Source: an uncultured Acetobacteraceae bacterium (GTDB lineage Bacteria > Pseudomonadota > Alphaproteobacteria > Acetobacterales > Acetobacteraceae). Taken from it: DNA of 64,000 bases. The notes beneath the pieces are model-generated. The model was not told the DNA's origin and did not search any database. It worked only from the letters and a program-made list of their open reading frames with translations. How positions within the stretch are numbered: the first letter of the stretch is position 1; every line of letters starts with the position of its first letter. Shown in pieces: positions 52,332-62,141 of the stretch. The stretch is taken from positions 1 to 64,000 of the forward strand of contig CALMVT010000494.1 in the NCBI GenBank assembly GCA_937873175.1, written 5' to 3'. The position numbers were made by a program, and so were the translations under genes.

Positions 52332-53801
52332 ATGACGGCGAACCGGCCACTGCGTTTGGGCGACGTCCTGCTGATGCGTGGACTGGTTGCCGTGACAGAC
52401 CTGGAAGCCGCCCTGGATCGGCAGCGCAAGCAGGGTGGTCCGCTGGGAGAAAGCGTCGTCGCCCTGGGCCTGCTATCGCCCGAGCAGCTTCAGGCCGTGC
52501 TGCGCGAAATCCCCGCCATACCCTTCACGGTGGACGCCACGGGCGTCAGCCGCGGTGCCTTGCTTGGCCTGCTGCTGAAGCTCATGCGCATGGAAGGCTG
52601 CGAAACGCTGCCGGAACTCAGCGCCCGCACCAAGCTCCACCAGGCGGTGCTGCAGGAACTGCTCGCCGAAGCCACGACCCAGCGCCTGGTGCAGGCGCTG
52701 GGTTCGGTGCAGCAGGGGCTGGTCAGCTACGCGCGCCATTCGCTGACCGATGGGGGCCGGGTCGCCGCGGCGGACGCCCTGGCCCAGTCCCAGTACATTG
52801 GACCCGCGCCGGTGTCGCTCGCGGCGTTCCAGGCACAGGTGAGCAAGCAGGCCATTGCCAACGAGAACCTAGGGGAAGACGCCATGCGCCGGGGCTTCTC
52901 CGGCATGAGCATGCCCGCCAACTTCGTGCGCAAGCTGCTGCCTGCGGTCCGGGCAGGACGCACCGTGCTGCTGTATGGCCCGCCCGGCAACGGGAAAACC
53001 AGCGTGGGCAGCAGGATCGCGGACATGTTCCGGGATGTCATCTATGTCCCCTACGCGATCGAGGTGAGCGGCCAGGTCATCAAGATGTTCGACAACACGC
53101 TGCACAAGCCCCACGGGGCCGGCATGTCGGCGGCTGCGCTGTCAAGCGGGGAAAGCCTGCTGCTGGAAAGCTTCGACGCCCGGTGGCAGGCGTGCCGGCG
53201 CCCGGTCGCGATGGCGGGCGGAGAGCTCACGCTTGAGATGCTCGACCTCGGCTTCGACGCCAGCACCAAGTTCTACGAAGCGCCGCTGCACATGAAGGCG
53301 CTGAACGGCGTCCTGCTGATCGACGATTTCGGCCGCCAAAGGGTCAGCCCGACCGAGCTGCTCAACCGGTGGATCGTGCCGATGGAAAGCCGCATCGACT
53401 ACCTCAAGCTCAACTCCGGCATGAGCTTCCAGATCCCGTTCGATGAGCTGGTCATCTTTTCCACCAACCTTGACCCTTCGGACCTGGTTGACCCCGCCTT
53501 TCTTCGCCGCATCCCCTACAAGATCGAGGTCGCCGGCCCCAGCGTCGAGGAATACCGCCGGGTTTTCCTCGTGGCCGCGGAACAGCGGGGCCTCGCGATC
53601 GAGGACGACACGTTGGACCACATCGTGCGGCGGCTGCGCGGGGGCGGGCATGACCTGGCCTATTTCCAACCGCGGTTCCTGTGCGAGCAGGCGTTCCAGC
53701 TCTGCACCTGCTTCGCCCTGCCGCCCCTCATCACCCGGGAGGTCGCCGACGAAGGGCTGGAGAACATTTACGTTGACCTGATCGCAAGGGACCCTCGGTA
53801 A
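52332..53801 (+). CDS. AAA+ ATPase with N-terminal tandem MshEN-like domain
   Basis: RLGDVLLMRGLVAVTDLEAALDRQ-RKQGG-PLGESVVALGLLSPEQLQAVLREI; Walker A GPPGNGKTS; Walker B GVLLIDDFG. Confidence 0.85.
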   Translation: MTANRPLRLGDVLLMRGLVAVTDLEAALDRQRKQGGPLGESVVALGLLSPEQLQAVLREIPAIPFTVDATGVSRGALLGLLLKLMRMEGCETLPELSARTKLHQAVLQELLAEATTQRLVQALGSVQQGLVSYARHSLTDGGRVAAADALAQSQYIGPAPVSLAAFQAQVSKQAIANENLGEDAMRRGFSGMSMPANFVRKLLPAVRAGRTVLLYGPPGNGKTSVGSRIADMFRDVIYVPYAIEVSGQVIKMFDNTLHKPHGAGMSAAALSSGESLLLESFDARWQACRRPVAMAGGELTLEMLDLGFDASTKFYEAPLHMKALNGVLLIDDFGRQRVSPTELLNRWIVPMESRIDYLKLNSGMSFQIPFDELVIFSTNLDPSDLVDPAFLRRIPYKIEVAGPSVEEYRRVFLVAAEQRGLAIEDDTLDHIVRRLRGGGHDLAYFQPRFLCEQAFQLCTCFALPPLITREVADEGLENIYVDLIARDPR

Positions 53802-53843
53802 GGGCCTGCGGCCAGGGGCGGAGGACCATCGGCGGCGATACCT

Positions 53844-53864
53844 GGCCGCCTTCGGGAGGTGGCC
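53844..53864. terminator. Candidate hairpin between convergent genes
   Basis: GGCCGCCT-TCGGG-AGGTGGCC, 8-bp stem with one G-U on the plus-strand transcript. Confidence 0.4.
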
Positions 53865-53868
53865 GCGC

Positions 53869-55944
53869 TCACTGCTCGGGCACGCCGGCGGCCCGCAGGT
53901 CGTCGAGGAAGCCCCGCTTCAGATCGCCGCGCGCCGGCCAATAGGACGCTTCCGTCGCCACCGTGCCGCGTGGGTTGGCCCGTTGCCATTCGGCGACAAC
54001 GGCGCGCGCCTCCTCAAGCCGCCCGAGGCGCACATGGATCACGGCCAATTGCAGCGAGAACTGCGGTCCGCTGTCGCCCAGGGCGGCGAGAGCCTCCTTG
54101 TAGCGGCCGGCAAGGTAGTAGGCCCAGGCCAGGTTCGCGCCCCACCAGGCCGGGGGATGCGGCTCCCGCCGTATCGCCCAGGTCGCCCACTCGATGGCCT
54201 CGTCGAGCCGACCCGCGTTGGCGAGGTAGAATGACAGCCCGGCCCGGGACAGCGCGTCATAAGGCACCATGCGGACCGTGGCCTCCGCTTCGGTGGCGGC
54301 GCGGTCGAAGTCGCCCGCGTGCCACTCGCAAAGATAGGCCATCAGCCAATGGTTGACCCATTCGGCATGGCGCGACTTGCCCGCAATCGCGTCCGCCTCC
54401 CGGCCGAGCGCCCAGGCGCGCGCGATGTCGCGCGCCGGGTCGTCGCTGCGCCGCTCCACCACGTCCTGCTCATAGGTAAAGGCGAGCTTGGTGCGCAGCA
54501 GGGCCGAGCCGGGAAAGGCCCGCAGCCCCTCCTGCCAAACCTGCCGGGCACGCGCGTTGCCTTCGGCATCAAAGCGGAAGTAGAACGCGGCGCCGCGCAG
54601 GTAATGGTCGTACTCGGTAAGGCTCGGCGTTGACTTGGCCCAGGCGCCGCGCTCCTGCTCCCGATGCACGAGGCCGGACAAACCCGCGAGGCTGTCATAG
54701 ATCCGGTCGGCCACGCCCGCTTCCAGGGCAACCGGGTCCGCGCCGCTCTCGTCGTAGCGGCTGGCCCAAACGCTTGCGCCGGCGGCGGCGTCGGTGAGTT
54801 GCGCCGTGATCCGAACTTTGTCGGACCCCTTCAGCACGCCGCCCTCCAGCACGTAGCGCGCGCCCGTCGCTTGGGCGACCTCCCGGACTTTGCTCGTCCC
54901 GCTCGCTGGCAGGCCGGAGGTCGTGACGACATGGAGGCCGGGGAAGGTGGACAGCACCGTGGCGATATCCGCGGCCACGCCCGGGCCGAAATACGCCAGC
55001 CCGGCATCGCCGCTCAGGTTGGCAAAGGGCAGCACCGCAACCGCGGGCGGGTTCGGGTCGGACGGCGGGCGCGGCCACAGCCACCAGGCGGCGCCCAGGG
55101 CCGCAGCCAGGACGGCCGTGACGACCACGGCCCGCGCCGCCGCGCCGTGCAGGCCCAGCAGGCGCCGCGCCAGCGTCGGGCGGGCGTGGGCGTCCGGCCC
55201 TGATCCTAGCGTCTCCGGTCTTTCTTCGGCCGGGCTGCCGTCCGGCTCCGGAGCCGCGGGCGGTTCGGCGGGGCCGTGGGCATCGAGCCGCGCCGCGAAC
55301 TTGTAGCCGGCTCCTTGCACGGTGGCGATGATGCAGGGGCGCTTCGGGTCCGCCTCGATCTTTCGACGCAGCCGCGCGACCAGCATGTCGATCCCGCGCT
55401 CGTAAGGCGCGGCGTCCCGGCCAGCGAGCGCGCGGCTCAACTGATCGCGGGACAGCACCCGGCCCGGCCGGCGGACCAGCTCGCGCAGCAGCGCGAACTC
55501 GCCGGGTGTCAGCGCAATGGGCGTCCCGTCCGCGGTTGTGAGTGCGTGCCCGTCGAGGTCGAGGGCGTAGCCGCCGAAGCGCAGCACGGGCTGAGGTGGA
55601 GGGTCCGCTTCCGGGCGGAGCGCCGCGGCGACCTTGGCCAGCACGTCATCCGCGCTGTCCGCATCGACGGTTCCGGCCGATCCGCGCGCGCTGCTGCCCG
55701 GCGGCGCCACGACGAGCACCTTGCCCGTGGCGAGACGCACCTCGTCGGCAAAGGCAAGCCCCTCGGCCTCGAAGCTGTCCGGGGCGATGACGGCCAGCGG
55801 GAACAACTTGCCGCGGCCGATGCGCCGGGCGTGCGCGGCATTCTCGGCAAGCTCAACCGCATAGCCGGCCGTACGGAGCCAGCGTGCCAGGCGTGCCCGC
55901 AGCTCCACGGTCCCGGCCACCACCAGGATGCTGCTGCCGCGCAT
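53869..55944 (-). CDS. Degenerate receiver + OmpR-type winged helix + TM + TPR-like protein
   Basis: SILVVAGTVELRARLARWLRTAGY (REC-like); LTPGEFALLRELVRRPGRVLSRDQLSRAL...VARLRRKIEADPKRPCIIATVQGAGYKF wHTH; AVVVTAVLAAALGAAWWLWP TM. Confidence 0.82.
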   Translation of the reverse strand: MRGSSILVVAGTVELRARLARWLRTAGYAVELAENAAHARRIGRGKLFPLAVIAPDSFEAEGLAFADEVRLATGKVLVVAPPGSSARGSAGTVDADSADDVLAKVAAALRPEADPPPQPVLRFGGYALDLDGHALTTADGTPIALTPGEFALLRELVRRPGRVLSRDQLSRALAGRDAAPYERGIDMLVARLRRKIEADPKRPCIIATVQGAGYKFAARLDAHGPAEPPAAPEPDGSPAEERPETLGSGPDAHARPTLARRLLGLHGAAARAVVVTAVLAAALGAAWWLWPRPPSDPNPPAVAVLPFANLSGDAGLAYFGPGVAADIATVLSTFPGLHVVTTSGLPASGTSKVREVAQATGARYVLEGGVLKGSDKVRITAQLTDAAAGASVWASRYDESGADPVALEAGVADRIYDSLAGLSGLVHREQERGAWAKSTPSLTEYDHYLRGAAFYFRFDAEGNARARQVWQEGLRAFPGSALLRTKLAFTYEQDVVERRSDDPARDIARAWALGREADAIAGKSRHAEWVNHWLMAYLCEWHAGDFDRAATEAEATVRMVPYDALSRAGLSFYLANAGRLDEAIEWATWAIRREPHPPAWWGANLAWAYYLAGRYKEALAALGDSGPQFSLQLAVIHVRLGRLEEARAVVAEWQRANPRGTVATEASYWPARGDLKRGFLDDLRAAGVPEQ

Positions 55945-56119
55945 CCGAACGCCTCCTCGCCTTTGCTGCCACCGCACGGCCTGTGACGCGCTGCCCGCGG
56001 CTGCACGGGGCTTGTTACCACGCGTTTACACCCCCGTGACAGCGGGATGGCCGGCTTTGGGCAGACTTGCGCGCCGGTGTGGCCGCGCGGTTGCGGCCGC
56101 CGTGCAAGGGAGTGCAACC

Positions 56120-56614
56120 ATGAAGAAGACCTGCAAGCAGCTCTGGCCCACCATCGCCGTGCTCGCCCTGGCATCCGCCTCAGCGCCCGCAGCGCTTGGA
56201 GCAAGCTTCCCGCGATCGGGCGAGGCCGCGTTCGACACCTACGGAACCTGGCGCGACCTTGCCGTCATGAACACGAGCCTGGGCAAGCAGGGCGTGGAGG
56301 AAGGGCACGGGATCATCCGCAACGTGGCCGGCGAAGGACCGTTCGACGACATGGTCGTGCGTTGCTTCGGCCTATGGACGGCTGTGCCCTCATCCTCTGC
56401 GGGGCGGTGGACCTGCACCCTCGTGGACACGGACGGCGACACCGTGCTCACGACGGCGGACCGCGACACCCAAACCTTCTCGTTCATCGGCGGCACCGGC
56501 AAGTACGGGGGGCTGACCGGCGGCGGCACCTTCAAGGGGCAGCGGCTGCACGACGCAGTGGGCGGAGAAAGCGCCTTTGTCGTGCGCCATCAAGTGCGGT
56601 GGGAGATCAAGTAG
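56120..56614 (+). CDS. Secreted hypothetical protein
   Basis: MKKTCKQLWPTIAVLALASASAPAALGA signal; FSFIGGTGKYGGLTGGGTFKGQ motif. Confidence 0.65.
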   Translation: MKKTCKQLWPTIAVLALASASAPAALGASFPRSGEAAFDTYGTWRDLAVMNTSLGKQGVEEGHGIIRNVAGEGPFDDMVVRCFGLWTAVPSSSAGRWTCTLVDTDGDTVLTTADRDTQTFSFIGGTGKYGGLTGGGTFKGQRLHDAVGGESAFVVRHQVRWEIK

Positions 56615-56639
56615 CGCCGCGGGCTGCCCGGGGGCGGGA

Positions 56640-57377
56640 TTAACCCGCCTGCTCCGCCCCCGGCGCCCCGCGCGACGGCCCAGCCGTCGCGATTTCCTGG
56701 ATCAGCTTGCGCCGGATGGCATCGCCGAACACGGTGAAATCATTCGCCACGATCAGGAACGCGCCGGGTCCGCCGATGACCGAGCCGCGGTAGTGCGTCT
56801 CCAGGTCAGGGCCTGGCATGACGCCGAAGTTCGGACGGTCGTTCACGATCGGCAGGCCGTTGATCGTGACGCCCTCGTCCAGCAAACGGTCGCGCTCCTG
56901 TTCCGGGGGCGGGCCATTGTTGTTCACGCCGTCGCCGGACACGTCGATCACCCGGCGCGTGCTCTCGAACGGGCAATCGGCCAGCACCTCGCGGCTGAAC
57001 GCCAAGGCGCCGGAAATGCTGGTCCAGGACACGGAGCGCCGTGGGCTTTGCGCCAGGCGGCTGGACCACGCGGCGGCATCGGCAGGGTTGCCGATGCGGG
57101 TCCAGGCCAGGACGAGCTGCTGATAGCTGTAGGCGGCCCACTCGACATAGGCGACGGCGATCGCGCCCAGCATGCCGCCACCGATGGCGGCGAGCACGCG
57201 AGGGTCGGTCATGGCGGCCTGGTAGCCTTCCCGCTGCAGCCGCGCTTCCTCGTCATCTACCGAGCGGGACACATCCACGGCCATGACGAGCTGGAGGTCA
57301 ACCGCACCGTCCTGCGCCCGCGCGGGCGCTGGCATGACCAGCGCGCCGCTTGCCGCCAGAAGCATCCGCCGTTTCAT
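56640..57377 (-). CDS. DUF1194 (VWA-like) secreted protein
   Basis: VDLQLVMAVDVSRSVDDEEARLQREGYQAAMTDPRVLAAI...RRVIDVSGDGVNNNG. Confidence 0.85.
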   Translation of the reverse strand: MKRRMLLAASGALVMPAPARAQDGAVDLQLVMAVDVSRSVDDEEARLQREGYQAAMTDPRVLAAIGGGMLGAIAVAYVEWAAYSYQQLVLAWTRIGNPADAAAWSSRLAQSPRRSVSWTSISGALAFSREVLADCPFESTRRVIDVSGDGVNNNGPPPEQERDRLLDEGVTINGLPIVNDRPNFGVMPGPDLETHYRGSVIGGPGAFLIVANDFTVFGDAIRRKLIQEIATAGPSRGAPGAEQAG

Positions 57378-57548
57378 CGTCCGTCCCCGTGTTGTCCGGG
57401 TTTCAACGAAGCGCGGCTGATCGTCCCGGGCAACATCGAAAAGCAGCGGATCGGGGTTGGGCCAGGGGCTGCGCAAGCAACTTTTCTTGCCTGCCGCACC
57501 AAGGGCCAGGTGGATCTGGCACTTGGCTTGTCGCAGCCAGACAGCCAG

Positions 57549-58517
57549 CTACAGGATGAAGTTGGCCGCGGTGAACTCAACCTGCCCCGACACCGTCAAG
57601 AGCGTCACGGCGCCGCTGCCCGTGTCGAGCTTGACGAGGGTTTCCCCTCTGCCCGGATCGATCTCGGTTATTACCGTTCCTGGCTGGTAACGGATGAACT
57701 GGATGCCGTTGGCGAACAGGAAGGGCTGGTTGCCCGGCGCCGTCACGTCGGCATCAATGGCGCTCAGGTCGATCCGGTCGCCCTGCGCTTGGCTGAAGTC
57801 GGTGATCTTCTCAGGCCCGATCGGGCTGTGCGGGGCCGGAAGGTCGTCCGTGGACAGGAAGCGGAACACGTCCGAACCGAAGCCGCCGGTGAGCACGTCG
57901 CGCCCGAGGCCGCCGATCAGGATGTCGTTCCCGGTGCCGCCTTCCAGAACGTCCGCCCCGTCGCCGCCCACCAGTCTGTCATTTCCTATTCCGCCCCGCA
58001 GCACGTCGTTCCCGCTCCCGCCAGCCAAGCGGTCATCGCCGGTGCCGCCATGAGCGACCAGGGGGCCGTTTGCCGCGGAGCCGTCGAGCGTGTCGTTCCC
58101 GCCGCCTCCGTTGAAAGTCAGGCTTTCGATGCCGACAACCTGCGCGTTCCCGCCGAGGACGGGAACGGTGCGTGTCCCGAACACGTCCTCCACCACCAGG
58201 CGGTCCGCGCCCGCTAGGCCGTTGATCTCCACATGCTTGATCCCCGCCAGGGGAACCCGAGGGGACGACCCGCTTTCGTCGAACACGTAAACGTTGGGGT
58301 CGTCAAAGGCGAGGCCGGTCGCCACCCGCCACTGATCGGCGGCTCCGGTGCCGTCGATCCGGATCGTGTCGAAGCCTGGACGGATGATACGGCGATCAGC
58401 TCCTGTTCCGTCCTCCAGGGTGTCCGGAGACGCGCCAGGCGAAGCCGGTCTATCTTGATTGGCCAATTTTCTGTCCTCCAATATTGCGCTCAGCTTTCTG
58501 AGTTCCGATAACACCAT
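57549..58517 (-). CDS. RTX (hemolysin-type) calcium-binding repeat protein
   Basis: GGGGNDTLDG, GGTGDDRLAGGSGNDVLRGGIGNDRLVGGDGADVLEGGTGNDILIGGLGRDVLTGG nonapeptides. Confidence 0.87.
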   Translation of the reverse strand: MVLSELRKLSAILEDRKLANQDRPASPGASPDTLEDGTGADRRIIRPGFDTIRIDGTGAADQWRVATGLAFDDPNVYVFDESGSSPRVPLAGIKHVEINGLAGADRLVVEDVFGTRTVPVLGGNAQVVGIESLTFNGGGGNDTLDGSAANGPLVAHGGTGDDRLAGGSGNDVLRGGIGNDRLVGGDGADVLEGGTGNDILIGGLGRDVLTGGFGSDVFRFLSTDDLPAPHSPIGPEKITDFSQAQGDRIDLSAIDADVTAPGNQPFLFANGIQFIRYQPGTVITEIDPGRGETLVKLDTGSGAVTLLTVSGQVEFTAANFIL

Positions 58518-58755
58518 GCTTCGGATTTCGCGCCGGAGTAGTATCATTCCGATAACCCTACAACTATGACCCAGGTCACAATCGCCCCTGGCGAGGGTGT
58601 CGTTCCCGCAGGGCGTGATTAGGGACATGACGGGCAGCTCGACCGGAGGCATCCTGTTCCCTGCGGTTCCGCCGTCCATCTCCTTCGCGACGGTAGTCCT
58701 GATGCGGCCGTCAGCGTCCCCGGCCCCACGGTCTGATCCTGAAAGGTTCTTCCGC

Positions 58756-61377
58756 ATGGAAACGCGCACGCTCCAGGGTTCGTTCGGCGCCTGCCAGGCG
58801 ATCGACCTGCACGCGGCGGCAGGCGAAGCGCTTTCGCGCATGCCCTGGTGCCACCGCGTGCTGCTGGAAAATGTGCTGCGTCAGCCTGACCCGGCCACCG
58901 CGGAGGCGGGCCGCCAAGCCCTGCTCGCCTGGCTGGACACTGGGCGAAGCGAGGCGGAGCTGCCCTTCGCGCCCCTGCGCATCCTGATGCACGACACCAC
59001 CTGCGGCCCCGCCTTGGTGGACATCGCCGCGATGCGCGACGCGCTGGCCGAGGCCGGCGGCGACCCCGGGCTGCTCAACCCGGACGTGCCCGTCGCCACC
59101 TCGACCGACCATTCGCTAGCCGTGGATTGGTCGGGCATTCCCGATGCGGCGTCCCGCAACATGGCGTGCGAGATGGACCGCAATGCCGAGCGCTATCGGT
59201 TCATGAAGTGGGCCGCGGGCGCGGTGCATGGCTTCCGCGTGTTCCCACCGGGCACCGGGATCATGCACACGATCAACATGGAGCGGATCGCAACCGTCGT
59301 GACAACGGTGGAGCGGGACGGCGAAAGCTGGGCGGTGCCGGACACCCTGGTCGGCACCGACAGCCACACGCCGATGGTCAACGCCATGGGCGTGCTCGGC
59401 TGGGGCGTGGGCGGCATCGAGGCGGAAGGCGTGATGTTCGGCGTTCCGGTGTCCCTCCGGGTGCCCGAAGTGGTCGGCGTCCGCTTGCGGGGCGCGTTGC
59501 CGGACGGGGCGCTGGCGACGGACCTCGCGCTCACGGTCACGCAGCGGCTGCGGCAACTCGGCGTGTCCGGCGAGTTCGTCGAGTTCTTCGGACCCGGCGT
59601 CGGCACGCTCACGGTGGGGCAGCGGGCGGTGGTGGCCAACATGGCGCCGGAATACGGGGCGTCCACCGGCTGCTTCCCGATCGACCCGCACACGCTGGCG
59701 TTCCTGCGGATGACGGGGCGGACGGAAGCTCAGGTGGCGCTTGTCGAGGCTTACGCGCGCGCCAACGGCCTTTGGCATGATCCGGCCGCCGAACCCCGCT
59801 ACACCGCCATGGTCGAGATCGACCTGTCGCTGCTGGCCGCCTCGGTTGCCGGGCCGCGCCGTCCGCAGGACCGGCTTGCCCCGGCCGAGGTCAGCGCGGC
59901 CTTGGCGCCGGCGTCGGGCACGGACGCGGTGATCCCGGAGGGCGCGGTGGCGATTGCCGCCCTGACCTCCTGCACCAACACCACGGATTTCGGGCTGCTG
60001 GCCGCGGCGGGCCTGCTGGCCCGCAAGGCGCGGGCGCGGGGACTGCGGCCGGCGCCCTGGGTGAAGACTTCGCTCACGCCCGGCTCGCCCACGGCGCAGC
60101 TCAGGCTGCGCCGGGCCGGGCTGCTGGAGGACCTGGAGGCGATGGGCTTTGCCGTCGCCGGCTATGGCTGCGCCACCTGCATCGGCAACTCCGGCCCGTT
60201 GCTGCCGGCCATGGAGGCCGTGGCCAGCCGCGTGTCGCCCGTCGCCGTGCTGTCCGGCAACCGCAACTTCCCGGGGCGCGTGCATGAATCGGTTGATCAA
60301 GCCCTGCTGGCCTCCCCGCCACTGGTGATCGCCTACGCGCTGGCCGGGCACGCGCGGCTGGACGTGACAAAGGACCCGATCGGGACCGGCGCGGACGGGC
60401 GGGCGGTTCACCTGGCGGAGCTTTGGCCGACCGCGGCGGAGATCGAGGCCGTGGCTGCGCTCGGCACCGCCCCGTCCGACGTGCCGCTGGCGTATGGGGA
60501 GGCCGAAGCGTCGGGTCCCTGGGCGGCGCTGGACGCTCCGTCCGGCGCGCGGTTCCCGTGGAACCCCGCCAGCACCTACCTGCGGCGCCCGCCGTTCGTG
60601 CGCTTCGCCGCCACCGTCGCGCAAGCCCCTGGCGCGCCCGCCCCCGGCCCGCTGGTCGCCCATCCGCTCCTGGTGCTGGGCGACGACATCACCACCGACC
60701 ATATCTCGCCCGCCGGCGCCATCCCGGCCGGAAGCGACGCGGGGCGTTGGCTGGTGGAACAGGGCGAGAACCCGCGGGACCTGAACGTTTACGCGTCCCG
60801 CCGCGGCAACTGGGAGGTGATGCTGCGCGGCCTGTTCACGAACCGCACGGTTGTGAACCATCTGTGCGCCGACGCCCCGCCGGGGCACACCGTTTTCGCG
60901 CCGACCGGCGAAACCGTCCCGGCCTGGCAAGCCGCGGCGCGATACCAGGCGGCAAGCCTGCCGGTGGTGGTCGTCGCGGGCGAGCGCTACGGAACCGGGT
61001 CCTCCCGTGACTGGGCGGCGAAGGGCGCGCAGCTTTTGGGCGCGAAGGCCGTGCTGGCGAACTCGTTTGAACGCATCCACCGGGCCAACCTGGTCTGCAT
61101 GGGCGTGCTGCCGTTGCAGCTTCCGGCGGGCTGGCGCCCGCAGGATTTGGCGCTCCGTCCGGGCGACGTGATCGAGATCGGCTGGGACCTGGGCGGCTTG
61201 ACACCCCGATGCGCCATCCCTGTGACGGTCCGCCGGGCGACGGGGGGAGTGATGGCGGGTTCCGCGGTGGCGATGCTCGACACGATGCGGGAAGTGTTGC
61301 TGGTGCAGGCAGGCGGGATCATCCCGCTGATCCTGCAACGCGCACAAGCGGCGTCGCCGCCGGTCGGCCCCGCATAG
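58756..61377 (+). CDS. acnA: Aconitate hydratase (AcnA family)
   Basis: LVGTDSHTPMVNAMGVLGWGVGGIEAE; TSCTNTTD; GYGCATCIGNSGPL; SGNRNFPGRVHE; GERYGTGSSRDWAAKG; FERIHRANLVCMGVLPL. Confidence 0.9.
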   Translation: METRTLQGSFGACQAIDLHAAAGEALSRMPWCHRVLLENVLRQPDPATAEAGRQALLAWLDTGRSEAELPFAPLRILMHDTTCGPALVDIAAMRDALAEAGGDPGLLNPDVPVATSTDHSLAVDWSGIPDAASRNMACEMDRNAERYRFMKWAAGAVHGFRVFPPGTGIMHTINMERIATVVTTVERDGESWAVPDTLVGTDSHTPMVNAMGVLGWGVGGIEAEGVMFGVPVSLRVPEVVGVRLRGALPDGALATDLALTVTQRLRQLGVSGEFVEFFGPGVGTLTVGQRAVVANMAPEYGASTGCFPIDPHTLAFLRMTGRTEAQVALVEAYARANGLWHDPAAEPRYTAMVEIDLSLLAASVAGPRRPQDRLAPAEVSAALAPASGTDAVIPEGAVAIAALTSCTNTTDFGLLAAAGLLARKARARGLRPAPWVKTSLTPGSPTAQLRLRRAGLLEDLEAMGFAVAGYGCATCIGNSGPLLPAMEAVASRVSPVAVLSGNRNFPGRVHESVDQALLASPPLVIAYALAGHARLDVTKDPIGTGADGRAVHLAELWPTAAEIEAVAALGTAPSDVPLAYGEAEASGPWAALDAPSGARFPWNPASTYLRRPPFVRFAATVAQAPGAPAPGPLVAHPLLVLGDDITTDHISPAGAIPAGSDAGRWLVEQGENPRDLNVYASRRGNWEVMLRGLFTNRTVVNHLCADAPPGHTVFAPTGETVPAWQAAARYQAASLPVVVVAGERYGTGSSRDWAAKGAQLLGAKAVLANSFERIHRANLVCMGVLPLQLPAGWRPQDLALRPGDVIEIGWDLGGLTPRCAIPVTVRRATGGVMAGSAVAMLDTMREVLLVQAGGIIPLILQRAQAASPPVGPA

Positions 61378-61416
61378 GAATTGCACAAAAATTCTAATCT
61401 GTACAAAGCTCCTGTT

Positions 61417-62109
61417 ATGATAGCCCGGATCGCCCTCATCCACGCCGTGACGGTTGCGATGGACCCGGTTAGGGACGCTTTCCGTCGCCTTTGGCCCGAA
61501 GCTTTCTGCACCAACCTGCTCGACGACTCGCTCAGCGCTGACCGGGAGCGCGACGGCCTCCTAACCGCAGCCATGGCGGCGCGCATCGAAACGCTGGCGG
61601 ACTACGCGGCGGGCGCCGGCGCGGACGGCATCCTGTTCACCTGCTCCGCCTTTGGCACGGCCATCGAGCAGGCCGCCGCGCGGCAGCCCATCCCGGTGCT
61701 GAAGCCGAACGAGGCGATGTTCGAGGCGGCCCTCGATGCCGGGAACGAGATCGGCATGCTGGCCATCTTCGCGCCGGCGGTGGACGGCATGGAAGAGGAG
61801 TTCCGCGAGTTGGCCCGCGCCCGTGGGCGAGGCGGCGCGACGATCCGCACCGTATGCGTCCCGGAAGCGATGGCCGCGCTGCGGGGCGGCGATGTCGCGG
61901 CCCATAACAGGCTGCTGGCGCAGGCGGCCCCTGTTTTGGCCGGGTGCGACGCGGTTCTTCTGGCGCACCTTTCCACGTCGCGCGCCGAGCAGGCGGTTTC
62001 GGCTGCGATCAGCCGTTCCGTCCAAACCAGCCCGGCCGCCGCGGTGCGAAAGCTGCGGGATGCGATCCGGCCGGCACAGACACTCGCTTCAGCTCCGGAT
62101 TCAAGGTAG
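61417..62109 (+). CDS. Asp/Glu racemase superfamily protein
   Basis: RIALIHAVTVAMDPVRDAFRRLWPEA...GILFTCSAFGTAIEQAA...PVLKPNEAM...AVLLAHLSTSRA. Confidence 0.78.
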   Translation: MIARIALIHAVTVAMDPVRDAFRRLWPEAFCTNLLDDSLSADRERDGLLTAAMAARIETLADYAAGAGADGILFTCSAFGTAIEQAAARQPIPVLKPNEAMFEAALDAGNEIGMLAIFAPAVDGMEEEFRELARARGRGGATIRTVCVPEAMAALRGGDVAAHNRLLAQAAPVLAGCDAVLLAHLSTSRAEQAVSAAISRSVQTSPAAAVRKLRDAIRPAQTLASAPDSR

Positions 62110-62141
62110 CCCGCGACCAACTAAGGACGAGGAGTTTATCC

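Noticed and set aside
57516-57532. CTGGCACTTGGCTTGT as a sigma-54 promoter
   Set aside because: -12 element lacks GC, and it points into the 3' end of the RTX gene
59116-61443. 775-aa minus-strand ORF
   Set aside because: Antisense shadow of aconitase
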